Made by a program: the position numbers and the translations under genes. This document shows positions 27,632-36,634 of a stretch of DNA of 64,000 nucleotides, one piece after another. Positions within the stretch are counted from its first letter, which is position 1. The number at the start of each line of letters is the position of its first letter. The stretch comes from Bacteroidales bacterium (lineage in GTDB: Bacteria > Bacteroidota > Bacteroidia > Bacteroidales > Tenuifilaceae), in the NCBI GenBank assembly GCA_013141385.1, contig JABFRB010000022.1, positions 1 through 64,000 of the forward strand, given 5' to 3'. Under the pieces are notes generated by a model, which made no database searches, was not told the DNA's origin, and saw only the letters and a list, made by a program, of their open reading frames with translations.

Positions 27632-28546
27632 ATGTTGGATAATAAAAAATGTAGTGCAAAACCCTTTCTGAAATGGGCTGGTGGCAAAGCCCAGCTAATT
27701 AATTTAATTAGTAGTTCCTTGCCAGGATACCTGAAAACTTCTGAAAACCTAGTATATGTTGAACCTTTTATAGGTAGCGGTGCTTTACTTTTCAGGTTTT
27801 TACAATCGTACCCAAACACAAAGAAAGCTGTAGTAAATGATATCAACCCAGATCTATTTAATGCTTACAACGTAATCAAAAAAGAACCTGAAAATCTAAT
27901 AAAGAAATTAGGTTCAATTCAGGATAAATATTTTTCGCTAAAAAGTGAAATGGATCGTAAGGCCTTTTTTTTAGTTCAAAGGGATAAATTCAATGCCCGA
28001 AACCTAAATTCCATTCAGAGTACTACCCTACTTATATTTATGAACCGAACCTGTTATAATGGCTTATATAGGGTAAATAGCAAAGGGGAATTTAATGTTC
28101 CATTCGGAAAATATAGTAAACCGAAGATTTGCGATACACAAACCATTCTGTGCGATAGCCAACTACTCCAAAAGGTCACTATTCTAAACGTAGATTATTC
28201 GGAAGTATTATCCCATATCGAATCCCCAAATGCCTTTTTTTACATCGATCCTCCCTATAAACCTATTAGCCAATCATCGTCATTTAATGCATACGATAAA
28301 TATAAATTTGACGATACTGAGCAAGAACGACTTAAAGACTTTTGTGTTAGAATTGGCACATTGGGTCATTACTGGCTACTTAGTAATTCCGATGTAAAGA
28401 ATTTTGATACTGAAAATGAGTACTTCGATAATCTTTATAAAGATTTCAATATAAAACGCGTTAAGGCAACACGTAAAATCAATTCAGTATCATCAAAGAG
28501 AGGCGAAATATTTGAACTATTAATATCGAACTATAAGGTTGACTAA
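27632..28546 (+). CDS. dam: Dam-family DNA adenine-N6 methyltransferase, orphan
   Basis: A protein of 304 residues. The N-terminal FLKWAGGKAQ and motif I VEPFIGSGAL (43-52) bind S-adenosylmethionine. The catalytic motif IV is DPPY (206-209). This motif order is that of the Dam/DpnM alpha group, so GATC is the likely target, although the specificity is not proven by sequence. No restriction endonuclease or specificity gene lies beside it, so it looks like a solitary regulatory or housekeeping methylase, or a remnant of an R-M system. It is preceded by the terminator of the sigma operon and so has its own promoter. Confidence 0.92.
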   Translation: MLDNKKCSAKPFLKWAGGKAQLINLISSSLPGYLKTSENLVYVEPFIGSGALLFRFLQSYPNTKKAVVNDINPDLFNAYNVIKKEPENLIKKLGSIQDKYFSLKSEMDRKAFFLVQRDKFNARNLNSIQSTTLLIFMNRTCYNGLYRVNSKGEFNVPFGKYSKPKICDTQTILCDSQLLQKVTILNVDYSEVLSHIESPNAFFYIDPPYKPISQSSSFNAYDKYKFDDTEQERLKDFCVRIGTLGHYWLLSNSDVKNFDTENEYFDNLYKDFNIKRVKATRKINSVSSKRGEIFELLISNYKVD

Positions 28547-28547
28547 A

Positions 28548-29075
28548 CTAAAAAAAACTATAAATCTGCACTGCCAAAAACCACGAAACAACAATAGCAA
28601 AGAGGTAAACGCCAATTGAAACAATACCTAAAAGCAGATATTGCTTTATACCAACAGAAAAGTGCTTAGCAAAAAAAATAGTAACCCCTACAGCATAAGG
28701 GATACACAGCAATAAGGCAGTAATTAAACCTGGAGATATAAACCCCAAAGCAAAAGATGAAGAAATATGAGATATGGAGTTCACTAAAGTGGCAAAAGCA
28801 ACAATTACCAGTATTTTGGCATTAAAAGCAGTAAATTTTCCCCAAAGGTAGAATGCAACTAAAATAGGTAATACTGTTGCAACCACTACGGCAATGCCAA
28901 AAATGAAAGATAGTTCTTTAGAATTATTGGGTAAGAATGAGCTAACATGCTTAGGGATTAATTGGTATATATCCGAAGCTTTCATCCTAAAAACAACCCA
29001 TTCCTCAAGATTATGGAAAAAATACACAATTGGAAATAGAAGCACCAATAGATTATAAACTCTTTTTAAAGCCAT
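28548..29075 (-). CDS. HXXEE-motif membrane protein
   Basis: A protein of 175 residues with five predicted membrane segments. The motif FFHNLEEW near residue 20 fits the HXXEE domain family of unknown function. The His and Glu residues in or near the membrane suggest metal binding. It is convergent with dam, one base between stops. Confidence 0.75.
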   Translation of the reverse strand: MALKRVYNLLVLLFPIVYFFHNLEEWVVFRMKASDIYQLIPKHVSSFLPNNSKELSFIFGIAVVVATVLPILVAFYLWGKFTAFNAKILVIVAFATLVNSISHISSSFALGFISPGLITALLLCIPYAVGVTIFFAKHFSVGIKQYLLLGIVSIGVYLFAIVVSWFLAVQIYSFF

Positions 29076-29168
29076 AGGTTATGTTTATCCAACAAATTTA
29101 AAACTTATAGAGATTTAACCCTCCCTCAATAAGAATCATTTTTTAGATTTGCATCTTAATTTTTGGAG

Positions 29169-29537
29169 ATGAAAGCAATTTATACAATAGGCCTGCTAGT
29201 ATTATCAAATACATTCATGACATTGGCTTGGTATGGGCATCTGAAGTTTAAAGAGATGAAATGGTTCGAAAATCTCGGTTTAATTGCGGTTGTACTCATC
29301 AGCTGGTCAATCGCTTTATTTGAGTATTTCTTCCAAGTACCTGCAAATAGAATTGGTTTTAAAGACAATGGGGGTCCTTTCAGTCTAGTTGAGCTAAAAG
29401 TTATACAAGAAGTAATTACTCTTATAGTCTTTATGGGGTTTTCAATGATAGCATTCAAAGCTGAAACTTTTCGAACAAATCATTTAATTGGTTTTGTATT
29501 TCTTATCCTTGCAGTATACTTTATTTTTAAAAAATAG
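29169..29537 (+). CDS. DMT-family small membrane protein (DUF486)
   Basis: A protein of 122 residues from the ATG at 29169; a TTG two codons earlier is rejected. Four membrane segments and the motif FFQVPANRIGF, followed by SLVELKVIQEVITL, are diagnostic of the DUF486 family, distantly related to drug/metabolite transporters. TAGATTTG at 29144-29151 is a candidate -7 element. Function unknown. Confidence 0.88.
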   Translation: MKAIYTIGLLVLSNTFMTLAWYGHLKFKEMKWFENLGLIAVVLISWSIALFEYFFQVPANRIGFKDNGGPFSLVELKVIQEVITLIVFMGFSMIAFKAETFRTNHLIGFVFLILAVYFIFKK

Positions 29538-29606
29538 TACAAAAACATCTTACTTTAATACGGAAATGAAAGACTATAAAAATATCTATATATTTGCAGC
29601 AAATTA

Positions 29607-29632
29607 AAAAGGAGGCCCAAAGACCTCCTTTT
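29607..29632. terminator. Hairpin (terminator) in the 29538-30017 spacer
   Basis: The stem AAAAGGAGG / CCTCCTTTT (29607-29615 and 29624-29632) has an 8-base loop. It lies 70 bases after the DUF486 gene and probably ends it. The remaining 385 bases up to the SiaC gene are AT-rich. I see no gene in them. Confidence 0.65.
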
Positions 29633-30017
29633 CCCAAACACACAAAAAAATTAAACGAAGAACAAAAATCTTTTAAGCAACATAGGATGACAAACCCATT
29701 AAACAAAAAACTCCACGTAGATATCCAAGTTGCTCAAAAATCAGGTTTTAAACTAGTTGTAAAAATACGCTAACAAAACCAAAAACAGTCATTATTTAGT
29801 GTTAAATATTCAAATAAAATGTAAAAAAAACATATTAGACTGATATTTAGATTACTAATAAACGCCATAATCACCAAATACTAGAAGAAATTTCTACAAT
29901 AAATTAGTCTAACCTAAGTAGCAGTTTAGTCACAAAATCGAATCTTTAATCAAATGGTATGTAACCTTAACCGAATAAACCTTGTTATAGAAGATTAAAA
30001 TATTTATATTTACATTA

Positions 30018-30428
30018 ATGAAATTACAAGGAATGAAATCACTTAAAATAGATGCTGCTATTGATACCCCTGAGATTTTTCTTGACTCAGAGAGTAAAAT
30101 ATTTTCTATTTCAGGTATTTCTCACCCAGAGAATGCAAAGGAATTTTACATGCGCGTGCTCAACTGGCTCGATGAGTTTTATGAAGAAATTAAGGATAAA
30201 GAATCGACCAAAATCATTGTAGACCTTAATTTTAAATATATTAACTCATCATCATATAAATACCTTCGGGAAATAATGCGTAAAATCTCAAATTTTAGAA
30301 GTAATGGGATAAGCGTTGAAGTAATATGGAACTATCACCAAGATGATGAGGATCTGCTCAATGAAGGTGTCATTCTCTTTGAACTCCCAGAAGTGATGCT
30401 ACCATACAGATGTATACCATACACCTAA
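30018..30428 (+). CDS. Single-domain SiaC-family regulatory phosphoprotein
   Basis: A protein of 136 residues made of one SiaC (DUF1987) domain: TPEIFLDSESKIFSISGIS at the start, NFKYINSSSYKYL in the middle and EVIWNYHQDDEDLLNEG near the end. The position of the phospho-Thr in other members is Ser77 here (Asn76-Ser77). SiaC proteins are phosphorylated by SiaB-type kinases and dephosphorylated by SpoIIE phosphatases, then bind an effector. It stands alone. The membrane phosphatase at 18364 and the STAND-phosphatase at 1449 are the only candidate partners in the window. Confidence 0.85.
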   Translation: MKLQGMKSLKIDAAIDTPEIFLDSESKIFSISGISHPENAKEFYMRVLNWLDEFYEEIKDKESTKIIVDLNFKYINSSSYKYLREIMRKISNFRSNGISVEVIWNYHQDDEDLLNEGVILFELPEVMLPYRCIPYT

Positions 30429-30620
30429 TAGGTTTAATATTTACCTTCACCCCGCTACTCTTTTTTATTCCATTTCTAGCTAAGTTTAATATATTAAATA
30501 ACAATGTTTTATAAATATATTTTTTGTTTTTTTAAAACAAAAGAATAGTTTATAGCAGCTATTCAACTTTGGTTATCAGAAAATACTAATTTTGCAGTTC
30601 AATTTTAAAACATATACATC

Positions 30621-30911
30621 ATGGCAAACAAAAGAGAAATTAAGAAAGATGTTGATTACCTTGTTGGTGAAGTTATCAGCGATTGCTATACATACCTGTT
30701 GATTCATGGAGAAAAGAATAGGGATAATGTGATTGGAATCATTGGTTCAATCGTTGAAAAAAGGAATAATTTTATTAGCAGGGTTAACAATCCCGATAAA
30801 AGTTTTGATTCAAAACAGATTAAGTCTCATTACAAAGCAATTAACGTTGATTTACTGGCTGCAGTTGATGATTCTTTCTCAAAACTAAGCAACCTTTCTG
30901 CAAAGAAATAG
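30621..30911 (+). CDS. Small helical protein of unknown function
   Basis: A protein of 96 residues, mostly helical and rich in Lys, Asp and Asn, without signal peptide or membrane segment. TAATTTTG at 30587-30594 is a candidate -7 element, and a strong terminator follows at 30928. It looks like a well-expressed cytoplasmic protein of a family limited to this phylum. No function can be given. Confidence 0.7.
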   Translation: MANKREIKKDVDYLVGEVISDCYTYLLIHGEKNRDNVIGIIGSIVEKRNNFISRVNNPDKSFDSKQIKSHYKAINVDLLAAVDDSFSKLSNLSAKK

Positions 30912-30927
30912 TTTTAACAAAATAGCC

Positions 30928-30980
30928 ATCAGTTTTCCTTCATTGCTAAGTTTTAAGTGCAAGGAAAACTGATTTTTTTT
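30928..30980 (+). terminator. Rho-independent terminator abutting the next start codon
   Basis: A 13-bp perfect stem ATCAGTTTTCCTT / AAGGAAAACTGAT (30928-30940 and 30961-30973) has a 20-base loop and a run of eight T. The next gene's ATG is at 30981, directly after the T run. The lyase gene must therefore either be read through this hairpin or start from a promoter inside it. Confidence 0.85.
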
Positions 30981-32159
30981 ATGGGATATTACAATTTCGA
31001 TAGAGTTATCAATAGGGAAAATACCTCTTGCGTAAAATACGATTTAAGGCAATCGGTTTTTGGCAATAGCAAGGTTTTACCTATGTGGGTTGCTGATATG
31101 GATATACCCACCCCTGATTTCATCCTTGATGCATTAGCTGAAAGAATAAAGCACCCAATGCTTGGTTATACCATCCGCGATAAAGTATTTAATGATTCAA
31201 TTGTGTGGTGGAATGCAAAGCGTCATTCTTGGGCTATTGATCCAGATTCAATAAGTATATGCGCAGGGGTAGTTTCGGGTCTTAATCATGCAATACAAGC
31301 CTTCACAAAACCTGGAGATAAAATAATAATTCAAACTCCGGTTTACCATCCATTCTTTTCAACAATATATAATAACAGTCGTATTCTTCGGCCAAACCCT
31401 TTGATTGGTTTGGATATGAAGTATACAATGGATTTCGAACACCTAGAAGAGGTTGCATCGCAAGGCGCAAAAATGATTATTATCTCAAACCCACATAACC
31501 CGGTTGGTAGGGTGTGGAATAGAGATGAACTTGTAAGGTTAGGCGAAATATGTTGTAGGCATAATATCCTTATTGTTTCGGACGAGATACACTCCGATCT
31601 GATCATAAAACCTAATTTACATATTCCTTTTGCAAGTTTGAGTGAGGAGTTCCTAATGAACTCTATCACATTTGCATCAACAAGTAAAACGTTCAATCTT
31701 GCCGGACTTTTTACAGGTCATGCTATCATAGCAAATAAAGTGCTGCTTAAAAAGTATAACCATGCACTAGAGGTTACTGGGGCGGGAATGGGGAACATTT
31801 TCGGTTTTGAATCAGTTAAAGCTGCCTACAGCCCAGAAGGTGAAATTTGGTTAGATGAAGTTCTTGAGTACATTAATGGTAATGCACAGCTTGTTGAAAC
31901 TTACCTAAAGGATAAATTACCTAAAATTAAGCTCGCTGAACTTCAAGGAACCTATCTTCTCTGGCTTGATTTTCGTAATTTTGGTTTAGACGATGAAAAG
32001 ATTAACGATTTACTTGTCAATAAAGCAGAGGTTGGCTTAAATAAAGGTAGCGTATTTGGTGAGCAAGGAATAGGTTTCCAACGTATGAACATTGCCTGCC
32101 CTAGAAGTATGGTGGAAGAAGTTTTGGAGAGAATATATAAGGTGTTTAAGGGTCTCTAA
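30981..32159 (+). CDS. MalY/PatB-family PLP-dependent C-S lyase (cystathionine beta-lyase-like)
   Basis: A protein of 392 residues from the ATG at 30981; an upstream in-frame start at 30957 lies inside the terminator hairpin. Fold-type I aminotransferase with VLPMWVADMDIPTP near the N-terminus, ISNPHNPVGR and VSDEIHSDL for PLP binding, and STSKTFNLAGL with the Schiff-base Lys at about 238. All are typical of MalY/PatB. It breaks the C-S bond of cystathionine or cysteine conjugates to give thiol, pyruvate and ammonia. No methionine-pathway gene adjoins it. It overlaps the convergent gene by four bases. Confidence 0.92.
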   Translation: MGYYNFDRVINRENTSCVKYDLRQSVFGNSKVLPMWVADMDIPTPDFILDALAERIKHPMLGYTIRDKVFNDSIVWWNAKRHSWAIDPDSISICAGVVSGLNHAIQAFTKPGDKIIIQTPVYHPFFSTIYNNSRILRPNPLIGLDMKYTMDFEHLEEVASQGAKMIIISNPHNPVGRVWNRDELVRLGEICCRHNILIVSDEIHSDLIIKPNLHIPFASLSEEFLMNSITFASTSKTFNLAGLFTGHAIIANKVLLKKYNHALEVTGAGMGNIFGFESVKAAYSPEGEIWLDEVLEYINGNAQLVETYLKDKLPKIKLAELQGTYLLWLDFRNFGLDDEKINDLLVNKAEVGLNKGSVFGEQGIGFQRMNIACPRSMVEEVLERIYKVFKGL

Positions 32160-33154
32160 AATCTATAACCAAACATAAGCATTAGGTTAAAGTTCTCTGT
32201 TTTTATCATCAAATTCTTTTCTGGGAGAAACTGTTCATTCCATTCTACAAAAGTTCCTGCAAAAAAAACTTTATTGTTATAACCCAGATTTAACCTAAAG
32301 TTGATTCTAAAATAGTAGTCCTTATAATCACTATAACCCTGATTGACAAAAAGCAATTCCTTCTTCATGTAGCCAAGCCCAGCAAAAAAGATTGGATTAA
32401 AAAACCATTTACTTTTTGCAAGGCTATATGATATTCCTGGCATAACTGTCCATCCTGAAAAATTGCTTTGATATAATTGCTTTCCTTCAAAAAAATAACT
32501 TTGTAGTTGATTTGGAATCAGCGAAGAATCTGCACTTACGCTTGTTAATGAATAGTTAGCATAAAGTAAGGTTGAAAATACACTCCTAAGTTGCTGCTCT
32601 GTTAATTTAATTGAAGCATTAAGTGAGTATCTATGGGGATTTAAGTTTATAATTGTTTCAATTCCCTCAGTTGTATAATCAATATCTGATCGCTTGGGGT
32701 ATGGCATTTCCTCAGTCCAACCAGAATATGATTCCTCGGGATTTGAAACATAGAATCCTTTATAAGTTCGATGAAAACCTGAGATATAAAAAAACCTATT
32801 GGTTATATTAACCTGATAATCAAAAATTGATGACCTTCCATACTTATTTATATCAAGTTCCGTTCCAGGTAATTTAAAGTAATAGCTAAGTTGTATATTT
32901 CTAAAAGATATCCCTACACCTCCAATAATTCCATTGTTTGGTTTAAAAATAATCGATGGGGATTTACTCATTAATTTGGAACTACTACTTATGCTAATTG
33001 AAAGTTCCTTTAGTCCGAAAAGGATACGGGTTGAAAATTTTCTTGAAAATGGTTTTATATAAAGGCTATCGGCTCTAAATGTAGCGTATGCATCATTTGA
33101 TGTAACTAACAGTATAAATACCAGCGGAATAATTGCAAAAAAAACTTTTCTCAT
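32156..33154 (-). CDS. Probable outer-membrane beta-barrel protein
   Basis: A protein of 332 residues from the ATG at 33154; a GTG six codons earlier is rejected because a signal peptide starts here (ending NDAYA, about 23). Mature residues alternate between aromatic and polar (IQLSYYFKLPGTEL, YYFRINFRLNLGYNNKVFF) and the chain ends in MFGYRF, a beta-barrel end. Function unknown. Its stop overlaps that of the C-S lyase gene. Confidence 0.7.
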   Translation of the reverse strand: MRKVFFAIIPLVFILLVTSNDAYATFRADSLYIKPFSRKFSTRILFGLKELSISISSSSKLMSKSPSIIFKPNNGIIGGVGISFRNIQLSYYFKLPGTELDINKYGRSSIFDYQVNITNRFFYISGFHRTYKGFYVSNPEESYSGWTEEMPYPKRSDIDYTTEGIETIINLNPHRYSLNASIKLTEQQLRSVFSTLLYANYSLTSVSADSSLIPNQLQSYFFEGKQLYQSNFSGWTVMPGISYSLAKSKWFFNPIFFAGLGYMKKELLFVNQGYSDYKDYYFRINFRLNLGYNNKVFFAGTFVEWNEQFLPEKNLMIKTENFNLMLMFGYRF

Positions 33155-33329
33155 TCTTAAAAATAAGACCACAAAAATAGTTAAAGAAACACAACAAAAT
33201 AATCCTCCAACTCAATTACTTTAAATAAACACAGGAACTTACATATAATTTTTTGGTCTACTAATAAAACTGTATTGAATTTAATCTTAAAAAAGCCTTA
33301 TATTTATTGATTAAATCACTCTCCATCGT

Positions 33330-34388
33330 ATGAATATTTTGCTAATAGCTAAGCATAAACTTATTCAAACCATAATATTATTCGTCGGTATAACCATTGC
33401 AGCACAAGCTCAATCCATTGAGAAATCATATACTCTTAATCCCGATACATTAAAGAGGATTAATGAATACCTAAGAAATGGTGAGTATGGCAAAATATCA
33501 GGAATCGTAATACTTGCAAAATCAAAAGTACTATTTGAGCAGTATTACGGATTTAATAATCCTAGCACATTACATCCAATTAGTTCTGTTACCAAAAGTG
33601 TTACATCTTTGATTACTGGTATTTGCATTGATAAAGGATATTTAAATTCAATTGATACTCCTATCTGGACGTTTTTTCCTGAATACAAATCAATATTTGA
33701 AAAAGATACTATTAAAAAAAGAATAACCATCAGAAATCTTCTAAACCAAACTACCGGTTTACAATGGGATGAGTGGACCACTCATTATTCTTACGCTGGA
33801 AACGCTCTAATTGAGCTTAGCCAAAGTAGACAGAACTGGGTAGAATATACATTAAAACTCAATAATGAATGTAAACCGAGCACCAAGTTTTCATATAATA
33901 GTGGGAATTCGCAGGTTATAGAAAAAATACTTTGCAAGTTATCATCTCATAATTTTGAATGGTTGGTAAAAAACTACCTTTTTGAACCTCTAGGGATAAA
34001 AAATTATCACTGGGATACATATGCAAATAACGGTATTCCCGCTTGGGGTGGTCTATACCTAACTACACGAGATATGGCAAGATTTGGCACATTAATATGT
34101 AATCATGGATGTTGGGGCGATTATCAAGTTATATCGAATGATTGGATTGAAAAATCTACGAGAATTGAATCAAAAAGCGATAAAGCAGGGTATGGTTTAC
34201 ATTGGTGGGTTACAACCCAACCCGATGGCATGCCATTGATTTATGCCGCAGGATATGGAGATCAATTCATTTATATTGCTCCCGATAAAAAAATTGTTAT
34301 TGCAGTAAATGGGCAAAATTTTACCGATTATAAATGGGCAAGAAGTATTGACAGTCTGATTAAAAGTATATTCTCCTCAGTTCAATAG
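33330..34388 (+). CDS. Secreted serine hydrolase, class C beta-lactamase fold
   Basis: A protein of 352 residues with an N-terminal signal peptide (to about 28, AAQAQ). The S-x-x-K motif is Ser86-Val-Thr-Lys89 within ISSVTKSVTS. The second motif is the Tyr of FSYNSGNSQ, and the third region is near YAAGYGDQF. The fold covers beta-lactamases, esterases and D-amino-acid peptidases. True class C enzymes have a K-T-G third motif, and here it is G-Y-G. I favour an esterase or peptidase over antibiotic resistance. Confidence 0.86.
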   Translation: MNILLIAKHKLIQTIILFVGITIAAQAQSIEKSYTLNPDTLKRINEYLRNGEYGKISGIVILAKSKVLFEQYYGFNNPSTLHPISSVTKSVTSLITGICIDKGYLNSIDTPIWTFFPEYKSIFEKDTIKKRITIRNLLNQTTGLQWDEWTTHYSYAGNALIELSQSRQNWVEYTLKLNNECKPSTKFSYNSGNSQVIEKILCKLSSHNFEWLVKNYLFEPLGIKNYHWDTYANNGIPAWGGLYLTTRDMARFGTLICNHGCWGDYQVISNDWIEKSTRIESKSDKAGYGLHWWVTTQPDGMPLIYAAGYGDQFIYIAPDKKIVIAVNGQNFTDYKWARSIDSLIKSIFSSVQ

Positions 34389-34519
34389 TGTTTCTTAATT
34401 ATTCTTTGCTTTAACAATAAACTTTTTCAAGTAATTAATGTTTATTATATAGATGATAAATGATAGGCAAAAGAACTTGCTTAAACTTCAATAGCAATAA
34501 AATAATTACTTAAAACACC

Positions 34520-35539
34520 ATGGCCATGACACAACTAAAAACAACCTACATGGGACTTGACCTTAAAAATCCGTTGATTGTAGGAGCATCGTCCCTTACC
34601 TCCGATTTGGAAGTACTAAAAGCTATTGAAAATGCTGGCGCAGGTGCAATAGTTGTTAAATCACTTTTTGAGGAGCAAATTCAGCTCGAAGAGCTTGAGT
34701 TACAAAATGAACTCGACGAGTATACCGAACGCCATGCTGAAATGGTCAACCTCTTCCCTACCCTAAAACATGCTGGTACAAAAGAGCATCTTTTAAAGCT
34801 TAGAAATGCAAAAGAAACAATTAAAATTCCCGTAATAGCCAGTTTAAATGCCATTCATGCCGATACATGGGCTGAATACGCTATTGAGATTGAAAAAACG
34901 GGGGTTGATGGTATTGAGCTGAATTTTTATACCACCCCAAAAGATTTTGAGGTTGATGGAAAAACAATAATTCAATCGCAGCTTAACATTCTTCAAGATG
35001 TAAGGAAAGCACTTAAAATACCTATTAGCGTTAAACTTAGCCCATTCTATACAAACCCATTGGATGTTATCAAACAAATGGATGGTAAGGAGGTTAATAG
35101 CTTTGTAATTTTCAACCGATTATTTCAACCTGATATTGATATTGAAAAAGAGGAATTAACCCAAACACTCTACCTCAGCACAAGTAACGACTCGCGATTA
35201 ACACTTCAGTTCACAGGTCTGCTTTATAAAAACATTGTTGCTGATATTTGTAGCTGCTCTGGCATAATGAATTCCACCGATGCTATAAAAATGCTACTGG
35301 CTGGTGCAACTGCATTTGAAGTTGTAAGTACAATTTATCAGAATGGTGTTGGTCAGATAACAACCATACTCAATGAATTAGAAGCTTGGATGGATAGTAA
35401 GGGGTACAAAAATATTGAAGATTTCCGTGGAAAACTTGCTAAGAAAAACCTTAAGGATCCTTTTGCATACCGCAGAGCACAATACGTAGAAATACTAATG
35501 CGTTCAAATGATATAATAAAGAAAACAACTATTATGTAA
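34520..35539 (+). CDS. Dihydroorotate dehydrogenase-like protein
   Basis: A protein of 339 residues; ATG at 34520 or two codons later. It is a flavin-binding TIM barrel: TTYMGLDLKNPLIVGASSLT at the start, VIASLNA, GIELNFY, ISVKLSPFY, and the C-terminal LLAGATAFEVVSTIY phosphate-binding loop. This is the 'dihydroorotate dehydrogenase-like' group common in Bacteroidota, which differs from true PyrD. The usual NKCTxC-type active-site segment is absent. No pyrimidine genes adjoin it, so substrate is uncertain. Confidence 0.87.
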   Translation: MAMTQLKTTYMGLDLKNPLIVGASSLTSDLEVLKAIENAGAGAIVVKSLFEEQIQLEELELQNELDEYTERHAEMVNLFPTLKHAGTKEHLLKLRNAKETIKIPVIASLNAIHADTWAEYAIEIEKTGVDGIELNFYTTPKDFEVDGKTIIQSQLNILQDVRKALKIPISVKLSPFYTNPLDVIKQMDGKEVNSFVIFNRLFQPDIDIEKEELTQTLYLSTSNDSRLTLQFTGLLYKNIVADICSCSGIMNSTDAIKMLLAGATAFEVVSTIYQNGVGQITTILNELEAWMDSKGYKNIEDFRGKLAKKNLKDPFAYRRAQYVEILMRSNDIIKKTTIM

Positions 35540-35580
35540 ATTATGTTCTTTCTTTAATTCAACCCCAAAAGCATTTTGTT

Positions 35581-35623
35581 CCAACACAAACTCAATTAAT
35601 ATTTGAGATTGTGTTGGATTTTT
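35581..35623 (+). terminator. Rho-independent terminator
   Basis: The arms CCAACACAAACTCAA and TTGAGATTGTGTTGG (35581-35595 and 35603-35617) pair with one mismatch around a 7-base loop, followed by ATTTTTT. It ends the DHOD-like gene. Confidence 0.88.
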
Positions 35624-35964
35624 TATTGATAATATGTTGTACTATAAGCATAACTAGGTGCATTCGATATTAAAAGCAAGTATTCAAAATCAAATAGTGA
35701 ACATTCAAAAATTTCGCATTCTTAGGGTTTCACTTTTGGTGATTGTGGACTTTCGATGCACGATTAAGCTATCGCAAAATGCGAATATTGAGATGCAATG
35801 GGGGTTTGTTTTAACGCATTTTATGATTGATTTCTTACAATAGGGTTTTGCACCTTCGCAATTCACGATTGATTAGGTGCAAAGAGGTTTTGTTGGTGTA
35901 CAATGACATTTTGATGGGTTGCAATTGGGTTTTGTTTCAATGCAATGGTATTTTGCCTTGAGAG

Positions 35965-36395
35965 CGTCAGAACATATCTCATAGGTATTATGTTAGGACA
36001 TATCTCACAGGTGTGAGGAGTCATCTCATATATGTCGGGAGTCATCTCACAGGCGTTAGGACGTATCTCACAGACATTAGAACATATCTCACAGGTGTCG
36101 GGAGTAATCTCATATATGTCGAGAGTCATGTCACAGGTGTTAGGAATCATCTCACAGATGTTAGGACATATCTCACAGATGTTAGGACATATTTCACAGG
36201 TGTTAGGAGACATCTCTCAGGTGTTAGGAGACATCTCACAGACGTTAGGACGTATCTCACAAGTGTTAGGACGTATCTCACAGACGTTAGGACATATCTC
36301 ACAGACGTTAGGACGTATCTGATTGATGTTAGAACATATCTGGTAGACGTTAGAACATGTCTGGTAGTTGTTAGGATATATCTGGTGGATATTAG
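35965..36395. repeat. 21-bp minisatellite, about 20 units
   Basis: A head-to-tail array of 21-base units close to GTTAGGACGTATCTCACAGAC, with point differences between units, the last three or four diverged (TCTGGTAGA in place of TCTCACAGA). Because 21 is a multiple of three, several frames on both strands stay open. They encode heptads such as VRTYLTD, LGRISQT and CEIRPNV. I see no start signal or codon preference that would make one of them a gene. There are no unique spacers, so it is not CRISPR. The preceding stretch 35640-35964 holds an ATCGCA palindrome at 35771-35784 and no convincing gene. Confidence 0.9.
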
Positions 36396-36397
36396 AC

Positions 36398-36517
36398 ATG
36401 TCCATAAAGAAACCTGAGTTTGCGGATCAGGTTAATACAGTTACGATTACAGACGGCGAGATGAGCGAGCTTAATATTCAGCTTACGAGGGTTTTAAATT
36501 ATAAAGAAAAGCCGTGA
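36398..36517 (+). CDS. Possible 39-residue peptide or gene-end remnant
   Basis: An ATG at 36398, just after the minisatellite, opens a 39-codon frame ending at TGA 36515-36517. It has balanced composition (FADQVNTVTITDGEMSELN and so on) and uses GC-ending codons (GCG, GGC, CCG) unlike its neighbours. It could be a short gene, or the tail of a larger gene broken by the repeat array. No family recognised. Confidence 0.25.
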   Translation: MSIKKPEFADQVNTVTITDGEMSELNIQLTRVLNYKEKP

Positions 36518-36634
36518 TAGATTTGTATGAAAATTATAGTTGGCATTCTCAATATTAGGAACTCAAGTTATGATTTTTAGATTTAAACTACATGCTCTTT
36601 CTCGTACTCTGCAAAATTCATTTGAAAAAGATCA

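Noticed and set aside
33330-34388. True class C beta-lactamase
   Set aside because: The S-x-x-K motif is present, but the third motif is not K-T-G, so an esterase or peptidase role is more likely.
34520-35539. PyrD, the pyrimidine-pathway dihydroorotate dehydrogenase
   Set aside because: It belongs to the divergent DHOD-like group without the usual active-site segment, and no pyrimidine genes are nearby.
35658-35843. 61-codon frame on the plus strand
   Set aside because: Starts at a GTG in a low-complexity spacer and crosses the ATCGCA palindrome. No signal peptide or known motif supports it.
35965-36395. CRISPR array
   Set aside because: Units of 21 bases follow each other with no unique spacers and differ by point changes, so this is a minisatellite.
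36013-36417. Heptad-repeat protein genes in the minisatellite (both strands)
   Set aside because: The frames stay open only because the unit is a multiple of three. Nothing favours one frame, and no promoter or family match is seen.
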